64,000 bases of DNA, taken from positions 113,396 to 177,395 of the forward strand of contig NZ_WTWX01000008.1 in assembly GCF_009870785.1 (NCBI RefSeq), in the 5' to 3' direction. The position numbers were made by a program, and so were the translations under genes. The first letter of the stretch is position 1; every line of letters begins with the position of its first letter. This stretch comes from Paenibacillus sp. An7. Its GTDB lineage: Bacteria > Bacillota > Bacilli > Paenibacillales > Paenibacillaceae. Positions 55,348 to 64,000 of the stretch are shown piece by piece. The notes beneath the pieces are model-generated. The model saw only the letters and a list, made by a program, of their open reading frames with translations, was not told the origin of the DNA and searched no databases.

Positions 55348-58209
55348 TTGAAAGGGAGGCCGCTTGCCTTATTTTGTGTATGCTGGATTATAGGGAGTTC
55401 GGCAGCTTATCTCTATAATGGATGGTCCCTGATCAGGATACTCCTCGGAGTCTTATTGCTGCTGGGTATATTTCTCTATTTGCAACAAGTACAAGGAATA
55501 TATTCGCTAGTTTTGCTAATGGCTGTTCTCGTGTCTTCTTGTTATATGGAGTGGACAGATGTGCGTAATGTGAGCAAACTTCCGACCACGCTTAACGTGA
55601 TGCCTGCTGAAGTAGTCGGGATGTCCGTTGAGGTGGAGGGGACGATTGCCTCTAAGGTCAAAGTTGACGGAGACCGGGCACAGTTTGTCCTTTCACTTCA
55701 GGGTGTTCACCCGCTCGGCTCAGATGATGAGAAAGGAGAAGGTAAATTCTCTGACATTTCGGAAAAGGTACAAGTTCAGATTAAGCTGCTGGAAGAAGGA
55801 GAACAAGAGACAGCAGAGAGATGGAAACGAGGAGATCAGATCCATTTTACAGGTACCTTAGAGATCCCGGGGGGAGCGAGGAATTTTGGGAGTTTTGATT
55901 ATGGACAGTATTTACACCGTCTCCATATTCACTGGCTGCTCAAAGGAAAAGGTGCAGAAGGAATTGCCCATGAGCCTCTTGAAACGTGGTTTAGTAAATA
56001 TATCGTATTCAGGCTTAGTGACTCAGCGCGAAAAGAACTAGGAAGCCAAATGGAATCTATGTTTGAGGAACCTCATGCGGGATACATGAAAGGTCTTGTG
56101 ATCGGTATAGGTGATGAGATAGATGCAGATACGTACGGGGATTTTTCTAAACTCGGGCTTACCCATATTCTCGCGATATCTGGAATGCATGTCGCAATTT
56201 ATGTTTCGGGTCTACTCTTCTTATTATCTCTTCTTCGGCTTAGTAAGGAGACGGCACTTGTTGTGACTTTTCTGCTGATCCCTTTCTATGTATTGTTGTC
56301 GGGTTCATCTCCCTCTGTAGTGAGAGCAGGTATAATGTCGATGATGGGACTGTATATGACGAGGCAGGGTCTGATGAAAGATGGGCTCAATATTCTTTGC
56401 CTTACGGCGCTTATCATGTTGTGGGTAGATCCATATATGCTGGTAAATGTCAGTTTTCAGCTCTCTTTCTTGGTGACAGCGGGTCTCATGATTTTTGTTC
56501 CGCTGCTTCAGCCTCACTTTGATGCTTGGCCCAAGTGGCTGTCAGGAACAGCGGTCATCACTATTGCGGCTCAGTTACTATCTTTTCCGATGACGGTGTT
56601 TTATTTTAATCAGTTCTCCCTTTTATCATTTGGTGCTAATTTCCTGCTTGTCAGTTTTATTAGTTTTCTTATTCTCCCGCTCGGCGCACTTGTGCTGCTG
56701 CTTGTTTACATATGGGAACCTGCGGTGAAACCGATCGTATGGGTCGTTACTTGGCTGAACCAATGGACTTTTGATTTTGTGAACTGGCTAAATACCTTTG
56801 ATCAGTTCGTACTTATTTGGGCTAAACCACACTTTATCATTGTCCTTATTTATTATTTATTGCTGTATTACCTCTTCCAACTGCTTAAGGAATGGAAAAT
56901 AAGCAAACAGCCGCTTCCTTTGAGTTCAGAGGATACGGTTCCGCTCACGCCTCTGCTGCAATCAGTACAGCCGGATGTAAGGAGGAAAAGTCACACTTTT
57001 TCTTTTGTGAGTGGATTTGATTCAGTTCGGACTAACGAGAAAAGACAAGGTTTACTTAGCGGTGGGACCCGCCTGCAACAGGTGTTTCAAGCCGTACAGA
57101 TTTCATCCGCTTGGCCTGAGCTGGAAAGTCTTTTTTCAGTCCAAGGCGCAGGATATTTTGCACGGAAACCATTTACTTTTGTAAAGAGAATCACGTTGAT
57201 TATCTTGGCTATTGTTTTGTTAGCAGGTCTATCGATTAGTTATCAAGGACCCTATCGCAAGGGGGAAGGAACGGTTGCATTTATTGATGTGGGGCAAGGG
57301 GATAGTATGCTGATCACTACGCCTACAGGCAAACATATTCTCGTGGATGGTGGAGGCACCATTCAGTTTGGACAGCAGGCAAGCTGGAAACAGCGAAGAG
57401 ATCCATATGAGGTAGGGAAATCACTACTCGTTCCACTGCTTAAAAAGCGGGGAGTTCATAAACTCGATGCGGTCATTCTAAGCCATGCCGATCAAGACCA
57501 TGCCGGAGGACTGAAAGCCGTATTTGAAGATATACCTGTGTCCAAGTTCATAAGTAATGGGACAATAACGGAGAAACCTTTTTATCAAGAACTCATACAG
57601 ACGGTATTGGAACAAAAAGTGACGATGTATGAAGTTTCTGACGGAATTGAGTATCGCCCTGATGCGGAGACGATCCTATCCTTTATCGCTCCTGAGGAGA
57701 ATATCCTTCATACATCTTCAGACGATACGGGAGAAATATCCGCACTGCCTGTTCTCGAAGAGCAAAACCATGTGTCTGTTGTATTTCTGATGGAAATGGA
57801 GGAGGTATCTTTTCTGTTTTCGGGCGATGTAGACAGTGCTGGAGAGCTGGAAATTTTGGATAGAATAAAAAACTCAGCTGATAAAAACCAATCTACTAAC
57901 GGGAAGAGCCATACTAACAGTGTCAACGGCAGTAATAACGGTAAAATGTTCCCGATCGATGTACTAAAAGTTGCTCATCATGGGAGCAAATCTTCAACGA
58001 CGGAAGAATGGCTGAACTACTTTCATCCTCGCCTCTCTGTTATTTCGGCAGGAGTAAACAACACGTATGGACATCCTCACCCGATTGTCACAGAGAGGCT
58101 GCAAGACCACGGAAGTGAAATCTTCAGGACGGATACGATGGGAGAAATTCAAATTCGAGTTCGGGATGGGAAGATTCAGACGAGAAGTATTTTAGGCAGT
58201 GAGAAATAG
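55348..58209 (+). CDS. comEC: ComEC/Rec2 DNA uptake channel protein
   Basis: This 953-residue protein forms the channel that brings single-stranded DNA across the membrane. It has N-terminal helices and an OB-like extracellular domain (about 85-200). The competence domain follows with helices around GLTHILAISGMHVAIYVSGLL and SVVRAGIMSMMG. The C-terminal metallo-beta-lactamase domain carries FIDVGQGDSMLI, LSHADQDHAGGL, FLFSGDVD and VLKVAHHGSKSS. The HADQDH motif is of the metal-binding type. TTG 55348 has GAGGAGG nine bases upstream; a GTG at 55291 lies inside a terminator-like hairpin and is less likely. It is complete. Confidence 0.95.
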   Translation: MKGRPLALFCVCWIIGSSAAYLYNGWSLIRILLGVLLLLGIFLYLQQVQGIYSLVLLMAVLVSSCYMEWTDVRNVSKLPTTLNVMPAEVVGMSVEVEGTIASKVKVDGDRAQFVLSLQGVHPLGSDDEKGEGKFSDISEKVQVQIKLLEEGEQETAERWKRGDQIHFTGTLEIPGGARNFGSFDYGQYLHRLHIHWLLKGKGAEGIAHEPLETWFSKYIVFRLSDSARKELGSQMESMFEEPHAGYMKGLVIGIGDEIDADTYGDFSKLGLTHILAISGMHVAIYVSGLLFLLSLLRLSKETALVVTFLLIPFYVLLSGSSPSVVRAGIMSMMGLYMTRQGLMKDGLNILCLTALIMLWVDPYMLVNVSFQLSFLVTAGLMIFVPLLQPHFDAWPKWLSGTAVITIAAQLLSFPMTVFYFNQFSLLSFGANFLLVSFISFLILPLGALVLLLVYIWEPAVKPIVWVVTWLNQWTFDFVNWLNTFDQFVLIWAKPHFIIVLIYYLLLYYLFQLLKEWKISKQPLPLSSEDTVPLTPLLQSVQPDVRRKSHTFSFVSGFDSVRTNEKRQGLLSGGTRLQQVFQAVQISSAWPELESLFSVQGAGYFARKPFTFVKRITLIILAIVLLAGLSISYQGPYRKGEGTVAFIDVGQGDSMLITTPTGKHILVDGGGTIQFGQQASWKQRRDPYEVGKSLLVPLLKKRGVHKLDAVILSHADQDHAGGLKAVFEDIPVSKFISNGTITEKPFYQELIQTVLEQKVTMYEVSDGIEYRPDAETILSFIAPEENILHTSSDDTGEISALPVLEEQNHVSVVFLMEMEEVSFLFSGDVDSAGELEILDRIKNSADKNQSTNGKSHTNSVNGSNNGKMFPIDVLKVAHHGSKSSTTEEWLNYFHPRLSVISAGVNNTYGHPHPIVTERLQDHGSEIFRTDTMGEIQIRVRDGKIQTRSILGSEK

Positions 58210-58219
58210 AACGAGTATT

Positions 58220-58270
58220 AAAAAGCCCCAGCACGAGGTCATTCTTTGGCCGGGGTTCCTTCTTTTTTAG
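58220..58270. terminator. Terminator between comEC and the SDR gene
   Basis: AAAAAGCCCC and GGGGTT with a weaker inner CAGC/GGCCG region, followed by TTCTTTTTT on the plus strand and by a T-run on the minus strand, serve both convergent genes. Confidence 0.7.
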
Positions 58271-58296
58271 TATGAATAGAATAGATTGCATTAAGC

Positions 58297-59208
58297 TTAA
58301 CGATATCCTTCAGCGTTTGCCGGTTTTCCCGCTTCTTGTACTTCTTGTAGATAGCGGAAGCAATCGGGCTGTGATCCATCTAGATCTGTAAAATGATATC
58401 TCTTTGCCAACTCTCCGCTGGAACAGGAGCTGCCGTTTAGTACATGTTTGTTTTCATCCATCGCTACCGCTGCAACCGCTCGTCCAATATAACGCGGAGA
58501 TTCAGAGATGATGAAATGCGGATCTTTTTTCGTGCCATCTCTCCAGTTCTCCTCGGTGACACCGAATACTTCAAGCATGATTTCTGAACGCATCCAGCCT
58601 GGTGTAATAGCAAGAGCTGTACATTCATGAGGGGCGAGTTCGTGAGCAAGTGACTTGGCCATTCGAATGACAGATTGTTTTGTCAGATCATAAAATAGGG
58701 ACATTCTGTAGCGATCCTCATTATAATCTGCCGTCCCATCGGTGATTTCTACTACGAGCCCTCCTTTATTTTGAATAAGCAATTTCAAGGCATAGTGGCT
58801 TGTAATTAAGTGTGTTTCTACCCCGAGACGAAGCATGCGTAAGCCTTTATCCAGAGAGTGCTGCCACACTGGTGTATCCCACTCCGTCAAGTATTCTCCG
58901 CCCCATATATCGTTTACCAGGATATCAAGTTTTCCCTGTTCTTCTTCTATTTGCTCTATTAAAGATGCTACTTGTTGGGGGACTAAATGGTCTACTTGAA
59001 CCGGGATACCAATCCCCCCAAGTTCAGTTACTAATTCCGCAGTTTCTTCAATCGTTTCCGAACGTCCATATTCTGAAATTTGCTTTTTGGTTGTTCGACC
59101 CGTTACGTATACGGTTGCGCCTGCCGCACCTAGTTCCATGGCAATTCCTCGACCTGCTCCGCGGGTTCCACCTGCAACGAGTGCAACTTTTCCCTCTAAT
59201 GGTTTCAT
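58297..59208 (-). CDS. Short-chain dehydrogenase/reductase
   Basis: This is a 303-residue SDR with the nucleotide motif GGTRGAGRGIAMEL (GxxxGxG) near residue 13 and the Tyr-Lys pair in LFYDLTKQSV. The catalytic Ser position before it reads EITDG, so a normal Ser is not obvious there. The protein is longer than typical 250-residue SDRs, with a C-terminal extension (GSQPDCFRYLQEV). It is divergent from a WYL-type regulator gene 117 bases away, and this regulator probably controls it. Substrate unknown. Confidence 0.9.
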   Translation of the reverse strand: MKPLEGKVALVAGGTRGAGRGIAMELGAAGATVYVTGRTTKKQISEYGRSETIEETAELVTELGGIGIPVQVDHLVPQQVASLIEQIEEEQGKLDILVNDIWGGEYLTEWDTPVWQHSLDKGLRMLRLGVETHLITSHYALKLLIQNKGGLVVEITDGTADYNEDRYRMSLFYDLTKQSVIRMAKSLAHELAPHECTALAITPGWMRSEIMLEVFGVTEENWRDGTKKDPHFIISESPRYIGRAVAAVAMDENKHVLNGSSCSSGELAKRYHFTDLDGSQPDCFRYLQEVQEAGKPANAEGYR

Positions 59209-59325
59209 ATAGCCTCAGCTCCTATTTGGTAATGAATATAGTATACTCATGAATGTAGACATCTATTGTCATATTAAGAAGTGAAGGGATCATTTCTTTT
59301 ATATAAAAAGTAAGGGTGATATGCG

Positions 59326-60327
59326 GTGAGGGCAGATCGATTGATTCGAATTCTTCTGTTATTACAGAACCAAGAGAGATTGACTACGAAGGAATTGGCT
59401 CAACAATTGGAAGTGACAGAACGAACGATACATCGGGATATGGAAGCTTTAAGTGTAGCAGGGATTCCTGTTGTAGCTAGGCGAGGAAAGTATGGAGGCT
59501 GGCAGCTGATGGAGAATTATCGAACTCGTCTAACGGGGTTGAAAAAAGAAGAAATCATGTCCTTATTTCTATCTCCTTCTCAGCAGCTTCTAAAGGATCT
59601 CGGCTATTTACAAGACTGGACAGAAGCCCGGGAGAAACTCATCGCCAGCATTCCAAAGAATCTGCACAGTGAGGTGAAAGATGTTACGAATCGGCTACAT
59701 ATTGATTCTAGTGCTTGGCGTCCCTCTATTGAAGTGATTCAAGTGTTTGAGTTACTGCATCAAGCGGTATGGGATCAACATCAAATAAAGATCGAATATG
59801 AACGGGCTGACGGAACGGTGGTTACACGCATCGTGGAACCTTTAGGTTTAGTAGCCAAAGGAAATACGTGGTATGTAGTTGCCGCTTCCGAAGGAGAAAT
59901 AAGAAACTATAGAGCATCCAGGGTTATTTCTGCTGAAAAGCTAGACGAGCCGTTTGAAAGACCGAATGATTTTCAGTTAGCTAGTTACTGGCAAGAATCA
60001 AAACAGCATTTTATTCGTAGTTTGCCGAGTTATGAAGCTCAAGTGAAAGTTTCTCCTGACATTCTAGCAAGACTCAAGTTTACCGGACGGTTTGTAAAAA
60101 TAGTAGATCTGAAGAAACAAGAGGGATCATGGATTTCGGTTAGGCTAAACTTCGATACGGAAGAGGAAGCAAAGTCATTTATTTTAGGATTTGGTAATCA
60201 GATTCGAGTTATTCAGCCTCTCAAGCTAAAAGAACAAGTGATTCAGATGGCGAGGTCTATTATTGATTTTTATAATCATGACGGTGTTCATCCTGAAGAG
60301 TCAAAGCCTCGCCATGATGAGTCCTAA
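59326..60327 (+). CDS. YafY/DeoR-type regulator with WYL domain
   Basis: The 333-residue protein starts with a winged helix-turn-helix (RADRLIRILLLLQNQERLTTKELAQQLEVTERTIHRDMEAL). A WYL domain follows at about 150-240, with IVEPLGLVAKGNTWYVVAASEGEIRNYRASRV, and then the C-terminal WCX-like part. WYL domains bind nucleic acids or small molecules. It is divergent from the SDR gene, which is its most likely target. It starts at GTG 59326 after TAAGGGTG. Confidence 0.92.
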   Translation: MRADRLIRILLLLQNQERLTTKELAQQLEVTERTIHRDMEALSVAGIPVVARRGKYGGWQLMENYRTRLTGLKKEEIMSLFLSPSQQLLKDLGYLQDWTEAREKLIASIPKNLHSEVKDVTNRLHIDSSAWRPSIEVIQVFELLHQAVWDQHQIKIEYERADGTVVTRIVEPLGLVAKGNTWYVVAASEGEIRNYRASRVISAEKLDEPFERPNDFQLASYWQESKQHFIRSLPSYEAQVKVSPDILARLKFTGRFVKIVDLKKQEGSWISVRLNFDTEEEAKSFILGFGNQIRVIQPLKLKEQVIQMARSIIDFYNHDGVHPEESKPRHDES

Positions 60328-60340
60328 TTTATCTTATACG

Positions 60341-60385
60341 AAAAGGATTGTTCCCAAAATGTAGGGAATGATCCTTTTTTATTTT
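60341..60385 (+). terminator. Terminator after the WYL regulator gene
   Basis: AAAAGGATTGTTCCC and GGGAATGATCCTTTT pair with a short loop and end in TTTTTT. Confidence 0.9.
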
Positions 60386-60432
60386 CTGGCCAGTCTAACA
60401 TTTATAAGCAATCCGTATAGGAGGCGGACAGA

Positions 60433-60477
60433 ATGGAAATCAAAACATTCAATGGCAACGTGAAGGACGATCTGTAA
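60433..60477 (+). pseudogene. 14-codon ORF with strong ribosome binding site, possible gene remnant
   Basis: AGGAGGCG precedes an ATG that opens 14 codons (beginning MEIKTFNGNV) before TAA. The ribosome binding site is stronger than expected by chance. It may be the start of a gene whose rest was deleted, or a leader peptide for the lyase-like gene 58 bases downstream. I cannot assign a family. The surrounding gap 60328-60534 has no clear promoter. Confidence 0.3.
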
Positions 60478-60534
60478 AAGGATAGTTGAACTAGAATAGT
60501 GAATTAAATAGAGAGAGAAAGGAGGCGAGCATGA

Positions 60535-63156
60535 TTGAGTTCACAAAAGTCTGTTAGTCTTCGTTGGCTGAAGGAGTCGGCGAAGATGCCTGTCGGCGTG
60601 ACATGGGGAATTCCATGGAGGGAAGGCGAGCTTACCCGGGAAGAGCCACTTTCGCTCTGGGATAGCAAAGGGAAAGAAGTACCGGTGCAAAGCTGGGCAA
60701 CGGCCTATTGGCCGGATCGCAGCGTCAAATGGACTGCGCATGCAGCTGTAGTGGGAACTGGAAGTGAAACAGAAGGAAATAGTGACTATACGATTGCCAA
60801 GGGCAAGACAACTGAACCAGCTCAAAAGATTACCGTGGAAAAGATCGATACTTCCTTCGTCATCGATACGGGAATCATCAAATGCGCGGTTGCTAGGCAA
60901 GGTTCTGCTCTGATTCAGTCCATTACCCGCAGCGGGATTGAACTGTGCAGTCATGGGGAGCTAGTCTGCATCAAGGAATTGATATCATCGGAAGCCGCAG
61001 GCGTGAAGGTTGTCCGCGAAGAGAAGTTTCATAGCGTTATCAGTAAAACTGTCGTGGAACAGGATGGTCCCATCCGGGCTGTTGTCAAACTGGATGGCAA
61101 GCATCGCAGTAGGTCAGGAGGTCTTGAATGGCTGCCCTTTACCATTCGTCTTTATTTCTATGCTGGGCAGGAAACGATTCGTATCGTCCATACACTGCTC
61201 TATGATGGAGATCCCAATGAAGACTACATTAAAGGAGTGGGTATTGCTTTTTCCGTTCCAATGAGAGGACCGTTATATAACCGCCATGTCCGGTTTGCGG
61301 GCGACAGCGGTTACTTCAGTGAATCGCCTAAGACGCTGCGTACAAGGCGTACCCAAGGGAAATATCGTGAACTGTTTGAAAAACAAACGAATGGTGAAAA
61401 TGTGTATTTTCACCCCGATGAGGATGCTTATTTTATAGGTTTACTTCATGACTCTGCTACATGGGATGATTTTAAGCTCGTGCAAGACAGTGCCGAACAT
61501 TATAGGATCTCTAAGCGGACAAAAGAGGAGTGTTGCTGGCTGAAGGCAGTAGACGGGCGGCATTCCAGTGGACTCGGCTTTATTGGGAGTGAAGGCGGTG
61601 GAATTGCAGCAGGCCTGCGGAATTTTTGGCAAAAGTGCCCGTCAGGACTGGAACTTACTCATACGTCACGGGATCAGGCTTCTTTTACCGTGTGGTTTTG
61701 GTCACCAGATGCACCCGCTATGGATCTGCGTCATTATGATACGGAAACACATGTTGAATCTTCCTATGAAGGAGCTGAAGAGCTAAGAGCAACTCCTTAT
61801 GGGATTGGTAATACGAGTGAGTTGATGTTGTGGTGCGTTTCCGAAACACCCGGGACAGAGTTGCTGGAAAAGATGACAGCTGAACTGGAGTCTCCTTCGC
61901 TGCTTGTATGTGAGCCTGCCTATTTGCATGAAGTGCGTGCTTTCGGTATATGGAGTCTTCATGATCGAAGCTCCCCTTCAAAAGCTTATTTGGAGGATCA
62001 ACTGGATGGTGTTGCGGCATTCTATCAGCGGGAAGTTCAGCAACGGGGCTGGTATGGATTTTGGGATTATGGGGATTTCATGCACAGCTACGATCCTGTC
62101 CGCCATGTATGGAATTACGATTTGGGAGGTTGTGCCTGGCAGAATACGGAGCTTGTGCCGAATATGTGGCTGTGGGTTCTCTTTCTGCGTTCCGGAAGAG
62201 AAGATCTGTTTCGTCTCGCCGAAGCGATGACTAGGCATACAAGCGAGGTCGATGTTTACCATTTTGGAGAGTACGCTGGTCTTGGCTCTCGTCATAACGT
62301 GGTCCACTGGGGATGTGGCTGCAAGGAAGCACGCATTGGGATGGCGGGACTCCACCGGTATTACTATTACTTGACGGCTGATGAACGGATTGGTGATATC
62401 ATGGACGAAGTGAAGGATTCAGATTATACAACGGTCCATCTCGACCCAATGCGTGCTTATTTTCCGAAGGACGAGCATCCAACACATATCCGGGTGGGCC
62501 CAGATTGGGCAGCATTCAGTTCCAACTGGATGACGAGATGGGAGCGTTATGAAGATACCGCATATCGAGACAAAATCCTTACCGGCATTAATAGCATCAA
62601 AGCAGCACGATACGGTCTGATCTCTGGACCCACTTATGGATACGATCCGAACACGGGCCGTTTAACCCCGATGGGCGACGATAATTGGGGTCGCCATTTG
62701 ATGATTTGTATGGGAGCGCCGCAGGTATGGTTCGAATTGGCTGGCTTGCTGAAAGGTCCGATTTGGGAACAAATGATGGCTGAATTCGGTGTCTACTACA
62801 ACCTGTCACAGGAACAGAAAGATACCATCACCTTTGGTGAGGTTAGTACGAATCGGTTTGCACATCCCGTTCTTAGCATTGCGATGGTTGCTTTTGGCGC
62901 GTACTATAAGCAGGACAGGTCCACCGCTGAGCAAGCATGGTCCATTTTGCTGGACAACTCCTATGCCCGTGTTCAATTGCAGGATGAAGCAGTGCAGGCT
63001 GTGCATGTTGGGCCGCTTGAAGAAATCGATTGGATTAATACGAACGAAGCTGCTCAGTGGTCACTCAACACGATAATTAGTTTAGCCCTTATAGCGGAGC
63101 ATTTACCGGAAATACACCGAATTGAAAAGGAAGATCATACAGTGCTTAAGGAGTGA
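60535..63156 (+). CDS. Exo-rhamnogalacturonan lyase-family protein (PcRGLX-like)
   Basis: This is an 873-residue cytoplasmic-type protein without signal peptide. The beta-rich N-terminal part (about 1-400, with RWLKESAKMPVGVTWGIPW, RIVHTLLYDGDPNEDY) and the helical toroid (about 450-860, with YGFWDYGDFMHSYD, ELVPNMWLWVLFLRSGRE, EVDVYHFGEYAGLGSRHNVVHW) resemble the PcRGLX family. Known relatives (PL26, PL42) cleave rhamnogalacturonan or L-rhamnose-alpha-1,4-glucuronate links. It starts at TTG 60535. An ATG at 60531 has equal spacing to GGAGG but is in another frame and stops after eight codons. A DUF1961 gene follows after nine bases, as in pectin loci. Confidence 0.75.
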   Translation: MSSQKSVSLRWLKESAKMPVGVTWGIPWREGELTREEPLSLWDSKGKEVPVQSWATAYWPDRSVKWTAHAAVVGTGSETEGNSDYTIAKGKTTEPAQKITVEKIDTSFVIDTGIIKCAVARQGSALIQSITRSGIELCSHGELVCIKELISSEAAGVKVVREEKFHSVISKTVVEQDGPIRAVVKLDGKHRSRSGGLEWLPFTIRLYFYAGQETIRIVHTLLYDGDPNEDYIKGVGIAFSVPMRGPLYNRHVRFAGDSGYFSESPKTLRTRRTQGKYRELFEKQTNGENVYFHPDEDAYFIGLLHDSATWDDFKLVQDSAEHYRISKRTKEECCWLKAVDGRHSSGLGFIGSEGGGIAAGLRNFWQKCPSGLELTHTSRDQASFTVWFWSPDAPAMDLRHYDTETHVESSYEGAEELRATPYGIGNTSELMLWCVSETPGTELLEKMTAELESPSLLVCEPAYLHEVRAFGIWSLHDRSSPSKAYLEDQLDGVAAFYQREVQQRGWYGFWDYGDFMHSYDPVRHVWNYDLGGCAWQNTELVPNMWLWVLFLRSGREDLFRLAEAMTRHTSEVDVYHFGEYAGLGSRHNVVHWGCGCKEARIGMAGLHRYYYYLTADERIGDIMDEVKDSDYTTVHLDPMRAYFPKDEHPTHIRVGPDWAAFSSNWMTRWERYEDTAYRDKILTGINSIKAARYGLISGPTYGYDPNTGRLTPMGDDNWGRHLMICMGAPQVWFELAGLLKGPIWEQMMAEFGVYYNLSQEQKDTITFGEVSTNRFAHPVLSIAMVAFGAYYKQDRSTAEQAWSILLDNSYARVQLQDEAVQAVHVGPLEEIDWINTNEAAQWSLNTIISLALIAEHLPEIHRIEKEDHTVLKE

Positions 63157-63165
63157 GGGTATAGG

Positions 63166-63870
63166 ATGAGCGTATTAATTCCAAAGGAATGGAGCCTCAT
63201 TTATGAGAATCGCCTGGCATCCCCTGAAGAAGTGAAATCATTTCGGATGGAAGGTGATGGAGCTGTTACCTTTGCGATGAAACGAATGAGACTGGAGAGC
63301 GTAAGGGACCACAAAGAAGGGCAAAAGGCGAACCTAGTATTCTGGTGTGAGAAAGAGTTTCCGGCCGATGTAGCAGTGACTTGGGATTTTTGGCCGATTC
63401 GGGAGCCGGGGCTTGCCATTTTGTTTTTCTCTGCTTCGGGCGAAGGAGAAAAAGACCTATTTGATCCTTCCCTTCCTGTACGAACTGGCGAATACGATCA
63501 GTACCATCACGGTGCGATGAACGCGTTGCATGTTAGTTATTTCCGTAGAATGTGGCAGGAGGAACGCAGATTTCATACGTGCAATTTGCGTAAAAGCTAT
63601 GGATTCCACCTCGTTGCACAAGGTGCTGACCCTATTCCTTCCGTGCTTGACAGTGATGGGCCGTACCGGATGCTTGTAGTTAAACAGGGCCCGAAGATCA
63701 CATTTGCCATTAATGATTTGCCCATATTTACGTGGGAGGATGACGGCGTTACTTACGGTCCATTACTAGGAGGCGGCAAAATCGGATTTCGGCAAATGGC
63801 ACCATTTATAGCGGAGTATAGCAATTTGGAGGTATATGGCCTCCTACGTGAGGACAGTAACGAACATTAA
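63166..63870 (+). CDS. DUF1961 family protein (YesU-like)
   Basis: The 234-residue protein is a concanavalin-like beta-sandwich of the DUF1961 family, which includes YesU of the Bacillus subtilis rhamnogalacturonan locus. Typical segments are WSLIYENRLASPEEV, VTWDFWPIREPGLAILFFSASG, YHHGAMNALHVSYFRRMW, FHTCNLRKSYGFHLVAQGADPIP and FTWEDDG..YGPLLGGGKIGFRQM. No reaction is established. Its direct coupling to the lyase-like gene supports a role in breakdown of rhamnose-containing plant polymer. GGAGTGAGGG precedes the ATG. Confidence 0.88.
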   Translation: MSVLIPKEWSLIYENRLASPEEVKSFRMEGDGAVTFAMKRMRLESVRDHKEGQKANLVFWCEKEFPADVAVTWDFWPIREPGLAILFFSASGEGEKDLFDPSLPVRTGEYDQYHHGAMNALHVSYFRRMWQEERRFHTCNLRKSYGFHLVAQGADPIPSVLDSDGPYRMLVVKQGPKITFAINDLPIFTWEDDGVTYGPLLGGGKIGFRQMAPFIAEYSNLEVYGLLREDSNEH

Positions 63871-63949
63871 AATAACTACTTACACTGTTTAAATAAGAGA
63901 ATGTCAGCTGATTTATCATAATAATTAATTTAAGCCTCGGAGAAGATCT

Positions 63950-64000
63950 TGAACTGAACCCTATTAAGTAGACAGTTTTAAAAAAAGGATGTGCCGCTAT
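63950..64000. mobile_element. Possible left end of an IS3-type insertion sequence at the window edge
   Basis: TGAACTGAACCC followed by TATTAAGTAGACAG and an A-run looks like terminal repeats of IS3-family elements in Bacillales (TGAACTG...AGTAGACAG). The remainder would lie beyond the window, so this rests on short pattern similarity from memory. Confidence 0.35.

Noticed and set aside
60531..63156. Frameshift inactivation of the lyase-like gene because the best-placed ATG is in the wrong frame
   Set aside because: A TTG four bases further gives a full-length intact protein starting in a typical place, and TTG starts are common in this window.

Overview
The window comes from a spore-forming Gram-positive bacterium of the Bacillales, most likely a Paenibacillus. 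Evidence for this: an intact sigK gene, spoVAC-spoVAD-spoVAE, a yqeG-to-comEC gene order like that of Bacillus, a T-box in front of leuS, AGGAGG-type ribosome binding sites with frequent GTG and TTG starts, and a large carbohydrate-uptake locus without its own ATPase. No rRNA, tRNA, CRISPR array or complete mobile element was found.

Region 1 (1-7.3 kb): a truncated chemotaxis-receptor gene on the minus strand, preceded by a 23-codon leader ORF. A small acidic protein gene follows. Then comes a signalling and transport cluster: response regulator, lipoprotein, histidine kinase, MacB-like ATPase and an FtsX-type permease. Region 2 (7.4-11.7 kb): a large GH2 glycosidase and then sigK as one uninterrupted reading frame.

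Region 3 (11.8-32.3 kb) is the most unusual part, a one-directional polysaccharide utilisation locus. It holds a GH35 beta-galactosidase, a LacI-type regulator, a solute-binding lipoprotein, a second binding protein fused to two beta-sandwich modules, two MalF/MalG permease pairs, a beta-propeller/TPR membrane protein, a YIP1-family membrane protein, a DUF5696 protein, and a GH30-GH43 two-enzyme protein. Two sigma-A promoters, before GH35 and before the first binding protein, carry the same ATGAAA-N4-TTTCAT palindrome, so the LacI regulator probably controls both. The enzymes suggest a galactose-rich plant polymer such as type II arabinogalactan; this is an inference. No ATPase is encoded, so a shared MsmX-type ATPase elsewhere is expected.

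Region 4 (32.3-41.5 kb): a YdjM-like membrane protein with a LexA-like box, an M42 aminopeptidase on the minus strand, an overlooked 26-aa membrane peptide, spoVAC-AD-AE, and a MoxR/DUF58/transglutaminase triad. Region 5 (41.5-58.2 kb): yqeG-yqeH-aroE-yhbY-nadD-yqeK-rsfS, a cvfB-like gene, a repeat-rich gap, yqeM, an oligoendopeptidase gene, T-box-leuS, convergent comER, then comEA-comEB-comEC. Relative to Bacillus subtilis, cvfB, pepF and leuS sit inside this neighbourhood.

Region 6 (58.2-64 kb): a divergent SDR oxidoreductase and WYL regulator pair, then an exo-rhamnogalacturonan-lyase-like gene and a DUF1961 (YesU-like) gene, a second small pectin or arabinogalactan module. The right edge may be the start of an IS3-type element.
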